A stretch of 8,572 bases of DNA from Permianibacter sp046297695. GTDB taxonomy: Bacteria > Pseudomonadota > Gammaproteobacteria > Enterobacterales > Permianibacteraceae. The translations under genes and the position numbers were made by a program. How positions within the stretch are numbered: the stretch's first letter is position 1; each line of letters begins with the position of its first letter. Of this stretch, positions 1 to 5,937 are shown one piece after another. The stretch covers positions 1 to 8,572 of the forward strand of contig JBKBHF010000063.1 of NCBI GenBank assembly GCA_046297695.1. The letters run 5' to 3'. The notes beneath the pieces were generated by a model. That model saw nothing but the letters and a program-made list of their open reading frames with translations, searched no databases and was not told the origin of the DNA.

Positions 1-109
1 GGCGGACGAGCATTCGGCAACTGATGGAGGATGTTCGTTGCTTCCTGGCAAACTGCCAACCCTTTCCCGGCAGCTCTCCGGCGCTGGCGAGACTGTAGGG
101 GATTTCGGA
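1..109. other. Window edge with no recognisable gene
   Basis: I see no gene here on either strand. The only structure is a small inverted repeat, TGGCA (46-50) and TGCCA (54-58), with a 3-base spacer and no T-run. The stretch lies downstream of the flagellin fragment and the operon terminator, so it is probably spacer DNA leading to whatever lies outside the window. Confidence 0.4.
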
Positions 110-319
110 TCAGTTATTTAGTGCTGGCCGCGAGCTGTCGATGATGGAGCTCGCATCTTCCAGTATGACCTGCGCTTGTTGCGCTCCAATGGCGATGGAT
201 ATATCCACGTCGATCGCATCTCCCAATGCCGGGTTGTTGGTTGCCGTGGTGCCGTCTATCGTCATGGTGCTGGCAGTGCTGGTAAAAAAAGTGGCGCTGT
301 TCACGTTGAAAAGTGCCAA
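110..319 (-). pseudogene. Flagellin gene fragment (internal piece, decayed)
   Basis: The minus strand reads a 69-codon open frame whose central part aligns without gaps to FliC2 residues about 370-424. Shared blocks are TIDGTT, the VDIS/AIGAQQA stretch and DSSR. By eye, 32 of 48 aligned residues are identical. The match is clearly closer to FliC2 than to FliC1. Similarity stops at both ends: before the DSSR-AL segment would continue into the conserved C-terminal D1/D0 helices (it ends NN-stop instead), and near base 285 on the upstream side. Nothing of the N-terminal D0/D1 region or the export-critical C-terminus remains, so it cannot make a filament subunit. The apparent ATG at 319 is outside the homologous part and has no evident ribosome-binding site. 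The fragment suggests that the locus once held a further flagellin gene, or received a partial copy by recombination. Confidence 0.85.
284..318 (-). terminator. Rho-independent terminator of the fliD-fliS-fliT-GNAT unit
   Basis: Read on the minus strand, TGGC and GCCA (318-315 and 295-292) close an imperfect stem. TTCA and TGAA form its top around a 3-base ACG loop, with C-G and T-A pairs between. About 10 of 12 positions pair. The stem is followed by C and seven T residues (290-284). This is the first terminator-like structure after the acetyltransferase gene and sits at the upstream edge of the flagellin fragment. No comparable structure with a T-run was seen between the genes from fliD to the acetyltransferase. 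Confidence 0.7.
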
Positions 320-435
320 TCTCGATCAGTTTGTTCCGGTTGGATTCGTTCAGATTATGTTCGGCAAGAACGGGCAAGGCTTTATTTGGTTGCGAGATTA
401 AATGTCGATGGCAAATGAGTGCGGCAGCGCGTCGG
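320..435 (-). other. 3' untranslated stretch after the acetyltransferase gene
   Basis: There is no complete gene. One minus-strand frame reads protein-like residues (including LAEHNLNESNRNKLIEIG) immediately before the terminator, but it has no start codon of its own and runs into the terminator and then, out of frame, into the flagellin fragment. It may be a scrap of a lost gene. I do not recognise the family. Confidence 0.3.
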
Positions 436-921
436 TTACAGTGGTTTTCTGACGGTGATGCTGACGGGATGATAACCGTTTTTTTGCCAGAAGCCAGCGG
501 CAGGCAGGTTGCTGCTCGCATGTTGTGCATCGATGTGATGCGCCCCTTGCTCGCGCAAGGTGGCCTCGAACAATCCAAGCAGCGTCTGGCCAAGCTGTAG
601 TCGGCGTGCCTCTTCATTGACCCACAATACCTGTATCAAGCCGTAAAGCACGACGTCGGTGAAGTCATTCGGCATGGTCTGCAAGCTGCCAGCGATATAG
701 CCAAGCGGTTTGCCGTTGTGTTCGGCAATCAGCAGCAGGGCCGAAGGGGTGTCCAGCAGTTGTTGAAAGTAGCGCTGCAAGCGTTCGGCAAAATCAGCCT
801 TGAGCGGCAATCCGGAATCGCCTTGTTCGAGTGCTGACAAGGCTTGCGCACCGGCGACAATGAACGGGAGATCGGCCGGGACCGCCAGCCGAACCGTGAG
901 GTTGGTACGGGAGTCAGTCAC
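436..921 (-). CDS. GNAT-family N-acetyltransferase
   Basis: This 161-residue protein has the length and layout of a single-domain GNAT enzyme, which transfers acetyl from acetyl-CoA to an amine. The N-terminal strand (TVRLAVPADLPFI, about residues 9-21) is the usual first beta-strand and helix. LLLIAEHNGKPLGYIAGS (about 62-79) is the central hairpin. The acetyl-CoA loop region near RRLQLGQTLL is recognisable, but the expected first glycine of R-x-x-G-x-G is replaced by Q. The end carries the typical FWQKNGYHPV motif. The start ATG overlaps the stop of the fliT-like gene (ATGA, 918-921), so translation is probably coupled and the start is well fixed. It is the last gene before the terminator at 284-318. 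The substrate is unknown. Its position suggests a role tied to filament proteins or their modification, but GNAT enzymes are too varied for this to be more than a guess. It has no signal peptide or membrane segment and is expected in the cytoplasm. Confidence 0.88.
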   Translation of the reverse strand: MTDSRTNLTVRLAVPADLPFIVAGAQALSALEQGDSGLPLKADFAERLQRYFQQLLDTPSALLLIAEHNGKPLGYIAGSLQTMPNDFTDVVLYGLIQVLWVNEEARRLQLGQTLLGLFEATLREQGAHHIDAQHASSNLPAAGFWQKNGYHPVSITVRKPL

Positions 922-1232
922 GTCTGTAGATTCTGCACGCGCTGATAGGTATTGGACATTTGCCAGCGCTGCCGCAGATCAACCGCATCTTGCAACAGGC
1001 GTTGACGTTGACTGCCGGCCTCGCGCAGCAGGACGGCGTCCGTCTGTTGGATCGCCGTCAGCACTTCGCGAACCAGCGCGCCGTCATCCGGCAACGGCGT
1101 GGCAGCAAAGTAGGCTTCCAGCTTTTCCTGACGAGTATGGCCGATACTGACCATGCCCGACCAATCTTGCACTGTGGCCAGCCGTTTCAGCTCGTCGCTC
1201 AGCGCGACAATTTCGGCCAGCGTCGGGCTCAT
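918..1232 (-). CDS. fliT: FliT-like flagellar export chaperone
   Basis: This small, helix-rich 104-residue protein lies directly after fliS and overlaps it by 4 bases (ATGA, 1229-1232). The N-terminus (LAEIVALSDELKRLA, then DW and a run of hydrophobics with R/K) resembles the first helices of FliT-type chaperones. FliT binds the cap protein FliD before export and in some bacteria also acts on the flagellar master regulator. FliT proteins are short and poorly conserved, so the call rests as much on position (fliD-fliS-fliT) and size as on sequence. There are no cysteines, signal peptide or membrane segment. It ends in an ATGA overlap with the acetyltransferase gene, so fliS, this gene and the acetyltransferase gene form a tightly coupled trio. 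Confidence 0.65.
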   Translation of the reverse strand: MSPTLAEIVALSDELKRLATVQDWSGMVSIGHTRQEKLEAYFAATPLPDDGALVREVLTAIQQTDAVLLREAGSQRQRLLQDAVDLRQRWQMSNTYQRVQNLQT

Positions 1233-1660
1233 GCCGAGACCCGGTCGGTGCTGGCTTCACCGGCCTTGAACAGCTCGGTCGCCTGCGGACGAATGCCGTC
1301 CCAGCCTTCCTTGATGGTTTTCATCAGATGGATGACTTCGTCCAGACCGGAGACATCATTGCTGGCGTTGGCTTGTGCCAAGCGCACGGTCATGTATTCG
1401 TACAGTGCATTCAGGGTCTGCGCGATCTCGCCACCTTTCTGCATGTCGAGACTGGCTTGCAAGCCGCCAATGATCGAGATGGCCCAGCTGACGTTTTCGC
1501 CCTTTTTGGCGACATCTCGCCGTTCCATCATCGCTTTGGCGACGATGAGCTTGGCCAAGGCGCCATCGATCAGCATCTGGATCAGGCGGTGCGGATCGGC
1601 CGATTCGGTTTCCGAGGCAGCGCTGATCTTGGCGTACTGCTTGGCGTATTGCATGGACAT
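1229..1660 (-). CDS. fliS: Flagellin export chaperone FliS
   Basis: This 143-residue FliS binds the C-terminal helix of newly made flagellin in the cytoplasm, keeps it from polymerising and delivers it to the export gate. Family features are the N-terminal YAKQYAKISAASETESADPHRLIQMLIDGAL stretch (with the hallmark P-H-x-L-I-x-M-L-x-D-G motif near residues 23-33), the middle helix with a negatively charged and hydrophobic face, and LNALYEYM followed by LAQAN. The length is slightly above the usual 125-140, owing to a C-terminal tail rich in small residues. The ATG at 1660 is preceded by GGGAGAG about 9 bases upstream, which supports this start over the in-frame ATG two codons later. fliD ends 33 bases upstream and the fliT-like gene overlaps the 3' end. 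Confidence 0.95.
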   Translation of the reverse strand: MSMQYAKQYAKISAASETESADPHRLIQMLIDGALAKLIVAKAMMERRDVAKKGENVSWAISIIGGLQASLDMQKGGEIAQTLNALYEYMTVRLAQANASNDVSGLDEVIHLMKTIKEGWDGIRPQATELFKAGEASTDRVSA

Positions 1661-1693
1661 GTGACAGCTCTCCCAACAACGATGGTGAGTGAA

Positions 1694-3046
1694 TTACTTC
1701 TTCGACGTGCTTGGCAGATTGGCCAGGTTCTGGGCAATGAAGGCCGAAGTGCCATTGAACTGGGCAACCAGAGCATCCAACGCGCCGTACTGCGCCCGCA
1801 GTCGGGTTTCGATTTTGCTGAGTCGAAGCGCCAGCGAGTCGCGCTGACTGTCGATCCGATCCAGCTCCTTGTTCAGTGTGTCGGTGCGCGAGGGCAGGGC
1901 ACCGCCAGAACCAATCTGCGAGTCGATGTAGTCAATGGTGCGATTGGCCAGGCCATCTTCGCCGCTGAACAGACTGACGATGTCGTCAAGGCCATTGCTC
2001 AGCGCCGCATCAAGCTTGCTGCTGTCGACCGCGAGCGTGCCGGTACGGGTGGTTGCGATACCGATTGCCGCCAGACTGGAAAAGTCGCTATCCACGCCGG
2101 CAACCGAGCTGGTCAGCAAGTTGCGCAAACGGTTCGTGATGCTACGGGCCGAGCTATCGGCAGCGAGCGGGCCTTCCGCGCCTTCGACGTTGCTGGTCAG
2201 TTTCTTGATTTCGTCAAAGGCGGTGTTGTAAGCCTTGACGAAATCTTCGATGGCTTTTTTGACCGCACTCTTGTCTTCGGAAATCGAGACTTCGGTGGTT
2301 TCACCGGTGGTGTTCACTTTCAGTGCCGTGATCGTGACATCGGCAACGGCTGTGGTATAGGTGTTGCTGCTGTTTGTCACCAAGCTGCCGTTGATCTTGA
2401 TCTGGCCATCGGCGGCGGCCTGGGTTTCAACCAGATTGGTCGAGATGGCATCGAGTGCAGCGTTGTTGTTGGTGACGGTCAGGCCGTTGCCAGTGCCGGT
2501 CACTTTGGAGTTGAGCACCAGCTTGGTACCGTCATCGGTCGAGATGATGGTGGCGGTGACGCCGATATTGTCCGAGCTGTTGTTGATCTTGTTGCGGATC
2601 TCGGTGAGCGTGTCGTCGGCATCAACGGAAACAGAGAAGTTCTTGCCATCGGCGGTGAAGGTCAATACACCAGCACCAAAGGTGGCACTGGAGCCGCCGG
2701 CAATCGCCGCGGATTCGAGTTTGGAACCGGTTGCCAGCGAGACCACTTCAACCGAGAAGTCGGAGGCGCTCGCGGAGTCACCCGGCGACACGGTGACATA
2801 ACCGTTTTGCGAGAGCGAGGTCGAGCGGACCTTGAAATCGGAAGCGGCATCCAGTTTCTGCAGTGCCGTCTTCAATGTGCTGAGTGCAGAAGACAGGGCA
2901 CCGATGCCGGTCAAGGTGGTGGTGGTCTGTGCTTCCTGGCGATCCAGACGGAGCTGGACCGGTGCGCGCTCGGCGTTGACAAGGGCCGAGATGATGGACT
3001 CAACATCGAGGCCCGAGCCAGCGCCAGCAGATGAAATGAGACCCAT
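1694..3046 (-). CDS. fliD: Flagellar filament cap protein FliD (hook-associated protein 2)
   Basis: FliD forms the multimeric cap at the filament tip and guides insertion of exported flagellin. The 450-residue product starts MGLISSAGAGSGLDVESIISALV, the standard FliD N-terminus. The FliD N-terminal domain spans about residues 8-105. A flagellin hook IN-type motif (FSVSVDADDTLTEIRNKIN) lies at about 135-200, and the C-terminal domain at about 215-435 ends in a coiled-coil-like helix (LDRIDSQRDSLALRLSKIETRLRAQYGALDALVAQ). I chose the ATG at 3046 because it is preceded by GGGAG at a good distance and starts at the conserved N-terminus. An upstream in-frame ATG at 3082 adds 12 unrelated residues and lacks a ribosome-binding site. 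No sigma28 or sigma54 motif was found directly upstream. Two hairpins lie between flaG and this gene, so expression probably comes by read-through from the flaG or fliC2 side. Confidence 0.96.
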   Translation of the reverse strand: MGLISSAGAGSGLDVESIISALVNAERAPVQLRLDRQEAQTTTTLTGIGALSSALSTLKTALQKLDAASDFKVRSTSLSQNGYVTVSPGDSASASDFSVEVVSLATGSKLESAAIAGGSSATFGAGVLTFTADGKNFSVSVDADDTLTEIRNKINNSSDNIGVTATIISTDDGTKLVLNSKVTGTGNGLTVTNNNAALDAISTNLVETQAAADGQIKINGSLVTNSSNTYTTAVADVTITALKVNTTGETTEVSISEDKSAVKKAIEDFVKAYNTAFDEIKKLTSNVEGAEGPLAADSSARSITNRLRNLLTSSVAGVDSDFSSLAAIGIATTRTGTLAVDSSKLDAALSNGLDDIVSLFSGEDGLANRTIDYIDSQIGSGGALPSRTDTLNKELDRIDSQRDSLALRLSKIETRLRAQYGALDALVAQFNGTSAFIAQNLANLPSTSKK

Positions 3047-3087
3047 ATCGTGAACTCCCGCAGTCAAGCCGATGCTCGTCATTTTTT

Positions 3088-3128
3088 GGGGGGAGCAACC
3101 CCCATGCCAGCCATCAAAGGATGGCTGG
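3088..3128. repeat. Twin hairpins between flaG and fliD
   Basis: Two stem-loops sit side by side. A perfect 9-bp stem, CCAGCCATC and GATGGCTGG, has an AAAG loop (3107-3128). A run of six G (3088-3093) can pair with five C (3099-3103). On the coding (minus) strand the second is followed by A residues, not T, so neither looks like a terminator for the flagellar genes. They could mark an mRNA processing or stabilising site that sets different levels of flaG and fliD message. Confidence 0.6.
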
Positions 3129-3148
3129 GCCCGATCTGGTGCCGAAGG

Positions 3149-3598
3149 TCAAACCTCAGCGCGCAGCAACAACCCTTTGCTTTCGCCTTGCCCTTCGCTG
3201 ACTTCCGCAAAATAGCGGGCCAGCTCCATCAACTCTTCGGACGGGATTTGCCGGATGACTTCATCCGTTTCCCGGTCGCGAACCGTGATTACCGTGATTC
3301 CAGTGCCATCATCGACATCGAAACGGAGGCTGCGACGTAAGCTTTGTGCGTTCTGATTGAGCGCTTCAATCTTGGCGCGCAATGCTTCCGCTTCATCTTC
3401 GTTTTGACGTTCCAGCCGGCTGGCCTGGCTTTCCTCCGCAGCCGCAGCTGCTGGAGGTTTTATCTCGGCTTGCACCGGCTTTGCGGCAATTTCTTGCCGG
3501 GCGGCAGGACGCAAGTTAACCACGTTGTTGCCAGCAGTCGCAGAGGTGTTGACGGGCACGCGGGGACCGCCAGCCAAACTGGTTATATCAGTCGACAT
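3149..3598 (-). CDS. flaG: FlaG family protein
   Basis: This 149-residue FlaG-type protein influences filament length or assembly in polar flagellates; the mechanism is not settled. The N-terminal 75 residues are low-complexity and rich in A, P and E, with a likely helix (ASRLERQNEDEAEALRAKIEALNQ, about 57-80). The conserved FlaG domain is at about residues 83-135: SLRFDVDDGTGITVITVRD followed by TDEVIRQIPSEELMELARYF. The D-x-T-G, V-x-V-x-D and R-Q-I-P-S/P-E-E signature is intact. The ATG at 3598 is preceded by TAGGAGA at about 6-7 bases, a strong ribosome-binding site. It lies 207 bases after fliC2 and 102 bases before the fliD start, the arrangement usual in Pseudomonas- and Shewanella-type clusters. 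Confidence 0.92.
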   Translation of the reverse strand: MSTDITSLAGGPRVPVNTSATAGNNVVNLRPAARQEIAAKPVQAEIKPPAAAAAEESQASRLERQNEDEAEALRAKIEALNQNAQSLRRSLRFDVDDGTGITVITVRDRETDEVIRQIPSEELMELARYFAEVSEGQGESKGLLLRAEV

Positions 3599-3805
3599 GG
3601 TCGTCTCCTATAAACGCCGTCCAACTTGCTTGTTGGATGTGCCGGCGCACGCGGGATTCGTGCGTGGCAGCGCAACGGGCGACGGTCTTGCGACCCACCT
3701 GGATGTGGGAAGTGCCGCAACACGCCGGGAGCGTGTGCGGCAGGCCGTCGCCGTTGTGGGCCCGTGGGGAGCGGCGATACCTCATTGCCGTTCCTTAACC
3801 TTCGA
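3599..3805. repeat. Structured spacer between fliC2 and flaG
   Basis: No gene lies here. A strong stem-loop spans 3714-3741: GCCGCA with TGCGGC outside, a bulged A, and CACGC with GCGTG around a CGGGA loop. CCCAC and GTGGG (about 3694-3709) form a small hairpin next to it. TCCAAC and GTTGGA (3620-3625 and 3632-3637) form another close to the flaG ribosome-binding site. None has a T-run on the minus strand, so I see no clear terminator and no sigma28 motif. A plausible role is to limit read-through from the abundant flagellin message, or to protect its 3' end after processing, while letting some transcription reach flaG and fliD. Confidence 0.55.
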
Positions 3806-5287
3806 TTACTGCAGCAGCGACAGCACGCTTTGCGGACCGGCGTTGGCTTGAGCCAGCACCGCCAGACCTGCCTGTTGCAGCACCTGGTTCTTGGTCAGGT
3901 TGGCTGTTTCGGCGGCAAAGTCGGTGTCACGGATACGTGACCGCGAAGCCGAGAGGTTCTCGATCGCGCTGCCCAGGTTGGCAATCGTGCTTTGCAGACG
4001 GTTCTGCACGGCACCGAGTGCGGCACGCGAGCTGTCAACGAACGAGATTGCATCGTCCAGGATGTTCAGCGCTTGCTGGGCGCCAATCGCGGTCGAGATG
4101 TCGACTGATGTGACGTCATCCAAGGTGGCACTATTGGTGGTGGTGGTGCCATCGATGGTGGCAGCACTGGCATCCGTAGTGAACGATTTGGCGCTACTCA
4201 GTGCAACGACACCGATGGCACGAGCCGAATCAGAAGCACCCGACGTCAACGTGGCAGTCGATGCCGACAGTGCGTTCTCGCCAGTATAATCATAGACTTG
4301 CAGATCCATGGTTTCGGTGCCGACAGTGACCATGCCTTCAATGACGATGTCATCACCGGCTTCGCTGGTCAGAATGATTTCTGCACCGCTGACCTTCGCC
4401 GTCAGACCGGTGGTGCCGGCCTCGGCATTGATGGCATCCGCCATCGACGTCAGATCACCACCGGCAACCGTTGCCTGGATGGTGACAGCAGTACCGCCCT
4501 GGGCGGCCAATGAGAAGGTGAACGTGTCATCACCCGAGAATGTCATGCCGACCACCGTTCGTGCATCGGCCTCAACACCAGTGGAACCGCTCTGCGCATT
4601 GATCGACGCGGCGACAGACGACGCCGAACCGGCCACAGCAATGGCTTCGGTTGCAATGCCCGCAACAGTCAGGGTACCCGTTACACCATTGGCACCCGCC
4701 GTAGCGGCCGATGCAACGCCGCCCAATGAGGTCAACGCCGCAGCGCCGGCAGCATTCCACAGATCGTAGGTGTACGAACCCATGTTGTTGGCCTTGTAAT
4801 TACCCAAGGTCACGTTGATGGTTTCGAACGCGTTGGCACCGACCTGGAAGGCTTCCGAACCGAACGTACCGTCCAGGATCTTGCGCGAACCGAAGGTGGT
4901 GGTTTCGGCGATACGGGTCAGTTCCTGCTTCAGCTGGTTGACTTCCTGCTGCAGCGCGGCGCGTTCGCTGCCACCGTTCGAGCCGTTGGCCGACTGCACG
5001 GCCAGATCACGCATCCGCAGCAGGATGTTGGTGCTTTCCTGCAAGGCGCCTTCTGCGGTTTGTGCCAGCGAGATGCCGTCGTTGGTGTTGCGCACGGCAA
5101 CCGACAGACCACCGATTTGCGAGCTCAGACGGTTGCTGATCTGCAGGCCGGCGGCATCGTCCTTGGCGCTGTTGATCCGGAAGCCGGACGACAGGCGCTG
5201 GAACGTGGTGGCAAGTGCGTTGTTGGTACCCAACAGATTGCGCTGGGCGTTGATAGAGGACGCATTCGTCTGAATGACGCTACCCAT
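3806..5287 (-). CDS. fliC2: Flagellin (filament subunit), copy 2
   Basis: This 493-residue flagellin is the filament subunit, exported unfolded through the flagellar type III system. The N-terminal D0/D1 region (about 1-165) contains INAQRNL, the LSSGFRINSAKDDAAGLQI hallmark and RMRDLAVQSANGSN. The C-terminal D1/D0 region (about 400-493) contains SRSRIRDTDFAAETANLTK and VLAQANAGPQSVLSLLQ. The middle (about 170-380) is variable, rich in A, G, T and S, and holds a hook IN-like repeat. There is no signal peptide, as expected. I chose the ATG at 5287 because it starts at the conserved MGSVI N-terminus and is preceded by AAGGAGA at 6 bases. An in-frame ATG 24 bases upstream only adds eight unrelated residues. 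The gene has its own sigma28 promoter (5471-5497) and a structured leader. Its ribosome-binding site and start are the exact complement of a stretch of the predicted small RNA at 8265-8280. Confidence 0.96.
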   Translation of the reverse strand: MGSVIQTNASSINAQRNLLGTNNALATTFQRLSSGFRINSAKDDAAGLQISNRLSSQIGGLSVAVRNTNDGISLAQTAEGALQESTNILLRMRDLAVQSANGSNGGSERAALQQEVNQLKQELTRIAETTTFGSRKILDGTFGSEAFQVGANAFETINVTLGNYKANNMGSYTYDLWNAAGAAALTSLGGVASAATAGANGVTGTLTVAGIATEAIAVAGSASSVAASINAQSGSTGVEADARTVVGMTFSGDDTFTFSLAAQGGTAVTIQATVAGGDLTSMADAINAEAGTTGLTAKVSGAEIILTSEAGDDIVIEGMVTVGTETMDLQVYDYTGENALSASTATLTSGASDSARAIGVVALSSAKSFTTDASAATIDGTTTTNSATLDDVTSVDISTAIGAQQALNILDDAISFVDSSRAALGAVQNRLQSTIANLGSAIENLSASRSRIRDTDFAAETANLTKNQVLQQAGLAVLAQANAGPQSVLSLLQ

Positions 5288-5464
5288 GATAGGTCTCCTT
5301 CGATGTCCCACTCTGAGAAAGCGGGGCCTACAAAGTTACGAGACGCTGGCAACTGCCCTGAGAAAGCTCGCTGCCGACGCCGGTCACGAAGCTCTGAACT
5401 GCAACACTGAGCAAATTCGCAACCTGTCTAGTCCGGTCTGCGCTGAGAACGCAGCGCCGGTCCG
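5288..5464 (-). promoter_or_regulatory. Structured 5' leader of fliC2
   Basis: This is about 177 nt between the expected sigma28 start (near 5464) and the ATG. Three copies of the loop motif (CTGAGAA on plus, UUCUCAG in the mRNA) lie at 5313, 5358 and 5443. The one at 5443-5449 is the exact 7-nt loop of a stem CTGCG/CGCAG, extended by CCGG/CCGG, at the very 5' end of the message. The one at 5313-5319 is the exact 7-nt loop of a stem (5307-5312 with 5320-5325, one mismatch) just upstream of the ribosome-binding site. The middle copy has only a weak two-pair stem. A 9-mer, TACAAAGTT (5329-5337), also occurs in the fliC1 leader (7515-7523). Such a long folded leader suggests post-transcriptional control. 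Confidence 0.7.
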
Positions 5465-5470
5465 AACAGG

Positions 5471-5497
5471 TTATCGGGACCATCTGGCGAAACTTTA
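5471..5497 (-). promoter_or_regulatory. Sigma28 (FliA) promoter of fliC2
   Basis: On the minus strand the -35 is TAAAGTTT (5497-5490), an exact consensus match. The -10 is CCCGATAA (5478-5471), one base from GCCGATAA. The spacer is exactly 11 bases. Transcription should start near 5464. Sigma28 control of flagellin genes is the rule in gammaproteobacteria and acts after hook completion, when FlgM is exported. Confidence 0.9.
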
Positions 5498-5597
5498 AAG
5501 GGATTTTGCAATGACGAGCGCGGGCGTCTGCCTTCTGGAATGGGCAGACCCCGTGTGGGGTAGGTGAATCAGTCACTTATCTGCGCTGCTGGCGCCG

Positions 5598-5640
5598 AAA
5601 AAGATCTGAGCCGGATTTTTGTCACATTGCCCGGAGGCTC
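5598..5640 (-). terminator. Possible terminator downstream of fliC1
   Basis: On the minus strand GAGCC (5640-5636) can pair with GGCTC (5612-5608). Extra GG/CC pairs follow after a 3-base bulge. The sequence then reads AGATC and five T (5602-5598). The loop is long and the T-run does not start right at the stem, so this is only a moderate candidate. It lies about 300 bases after the fliC1 stop and 100 bases before the fliC2 promoter. Confidence 0.3.
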
Positions 5641-5682
5641 GCTCCGTGGCGTTAACTGGTACCTCAATCTTGGACCATCATC

Positions 5683-5764
5683 CGGGGACTGCGCCCCGAC
5701 GCCGGCCTGAACCCCGCCGGGGCGGGGTTCAGGTGGCTGAGCGGTCCTGAGAAAACCCTCAGCC
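5683..5764. repeat. Three consecutive strong hairpins, one with a CTGAGAA loop
   Basis: The first is CGGGG/CCCCG with a 6-base loop (5683-5698). The second is a perfect 13-bp stem with only GG between the arms (CCTGAACCCCGCC at 5706-5718, its complement at 5721-5733). The third pairs GGCTGAG with CTCAGCC (5735-5741 and 5758-5764) and GGT with ACC (5743-5745 and 5755-5757), and has a 9-base loop containing CTGAGAA. No T-run follows on either strand. In the fliC1 transcript they would form a very stable 3' structure, and the third presents UUCUCAG in its loop. Confidence 0.75.
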
Positions 5765-5937
5765 CTGTCCTGCGGAGTCGTCGTCGGTAAGGGCTTGGGG
5801 CACTGCTGTTACTACGGTTACTGCTATTTCCATCAGAGCAGACTGCACGGTCCTGGAACCGCCCTCAGTCAGGGTCATGTGTTGCTGTCGCCGGTAAGAG
5901 CCAGGGTTAGCGGCGACCGATTTGGCGGTCATGGTTA

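Larger units (their letters stand above)
5498..5937. other. Spacer between the flagellin genes, rich in hairpins, no gene
   Basis: I find no convincing gene in these 440 bases. Besides the structures listed separately, a 7-bp stem GTCTGCC/GGCAGAC (5526-5549) and an adjacent ACCCC/GGGGT hairpin (5548-5561) lie just upstream of the fliC2 promoter. GACCG/CGGTC (5915-5930) forms a small hairpin directly after the fliC1 stop. These would be in the fliC1 3' untranslated region if transcription runs that far. Confidence 0.6.

Noticed and set aside
130..154. Perfect 7-bp inverted repeat GCGAGCT/AGCTCGC as an operon terminator
   Set aside because: No T-run follows on the minus strand, and the repeat lies within flagellin-homologous sequence, so it probably reflects coding ancestry.
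1328..3034. A 568-codon open frame on the plus strand opposite fliS and fliD
   Set aside because: It is the antisense shadow of well-supported fliS and fliD; its composition follows their codon pattern and no family is recognisable.
3081..3103. T-run beside a G/C hairpin as a terminator between flaG and fliD
   Set aside because: On the minus strand, the direction of the genes, the run after the hairpin is A; on the plus strand the T-run comes before the hairpin.
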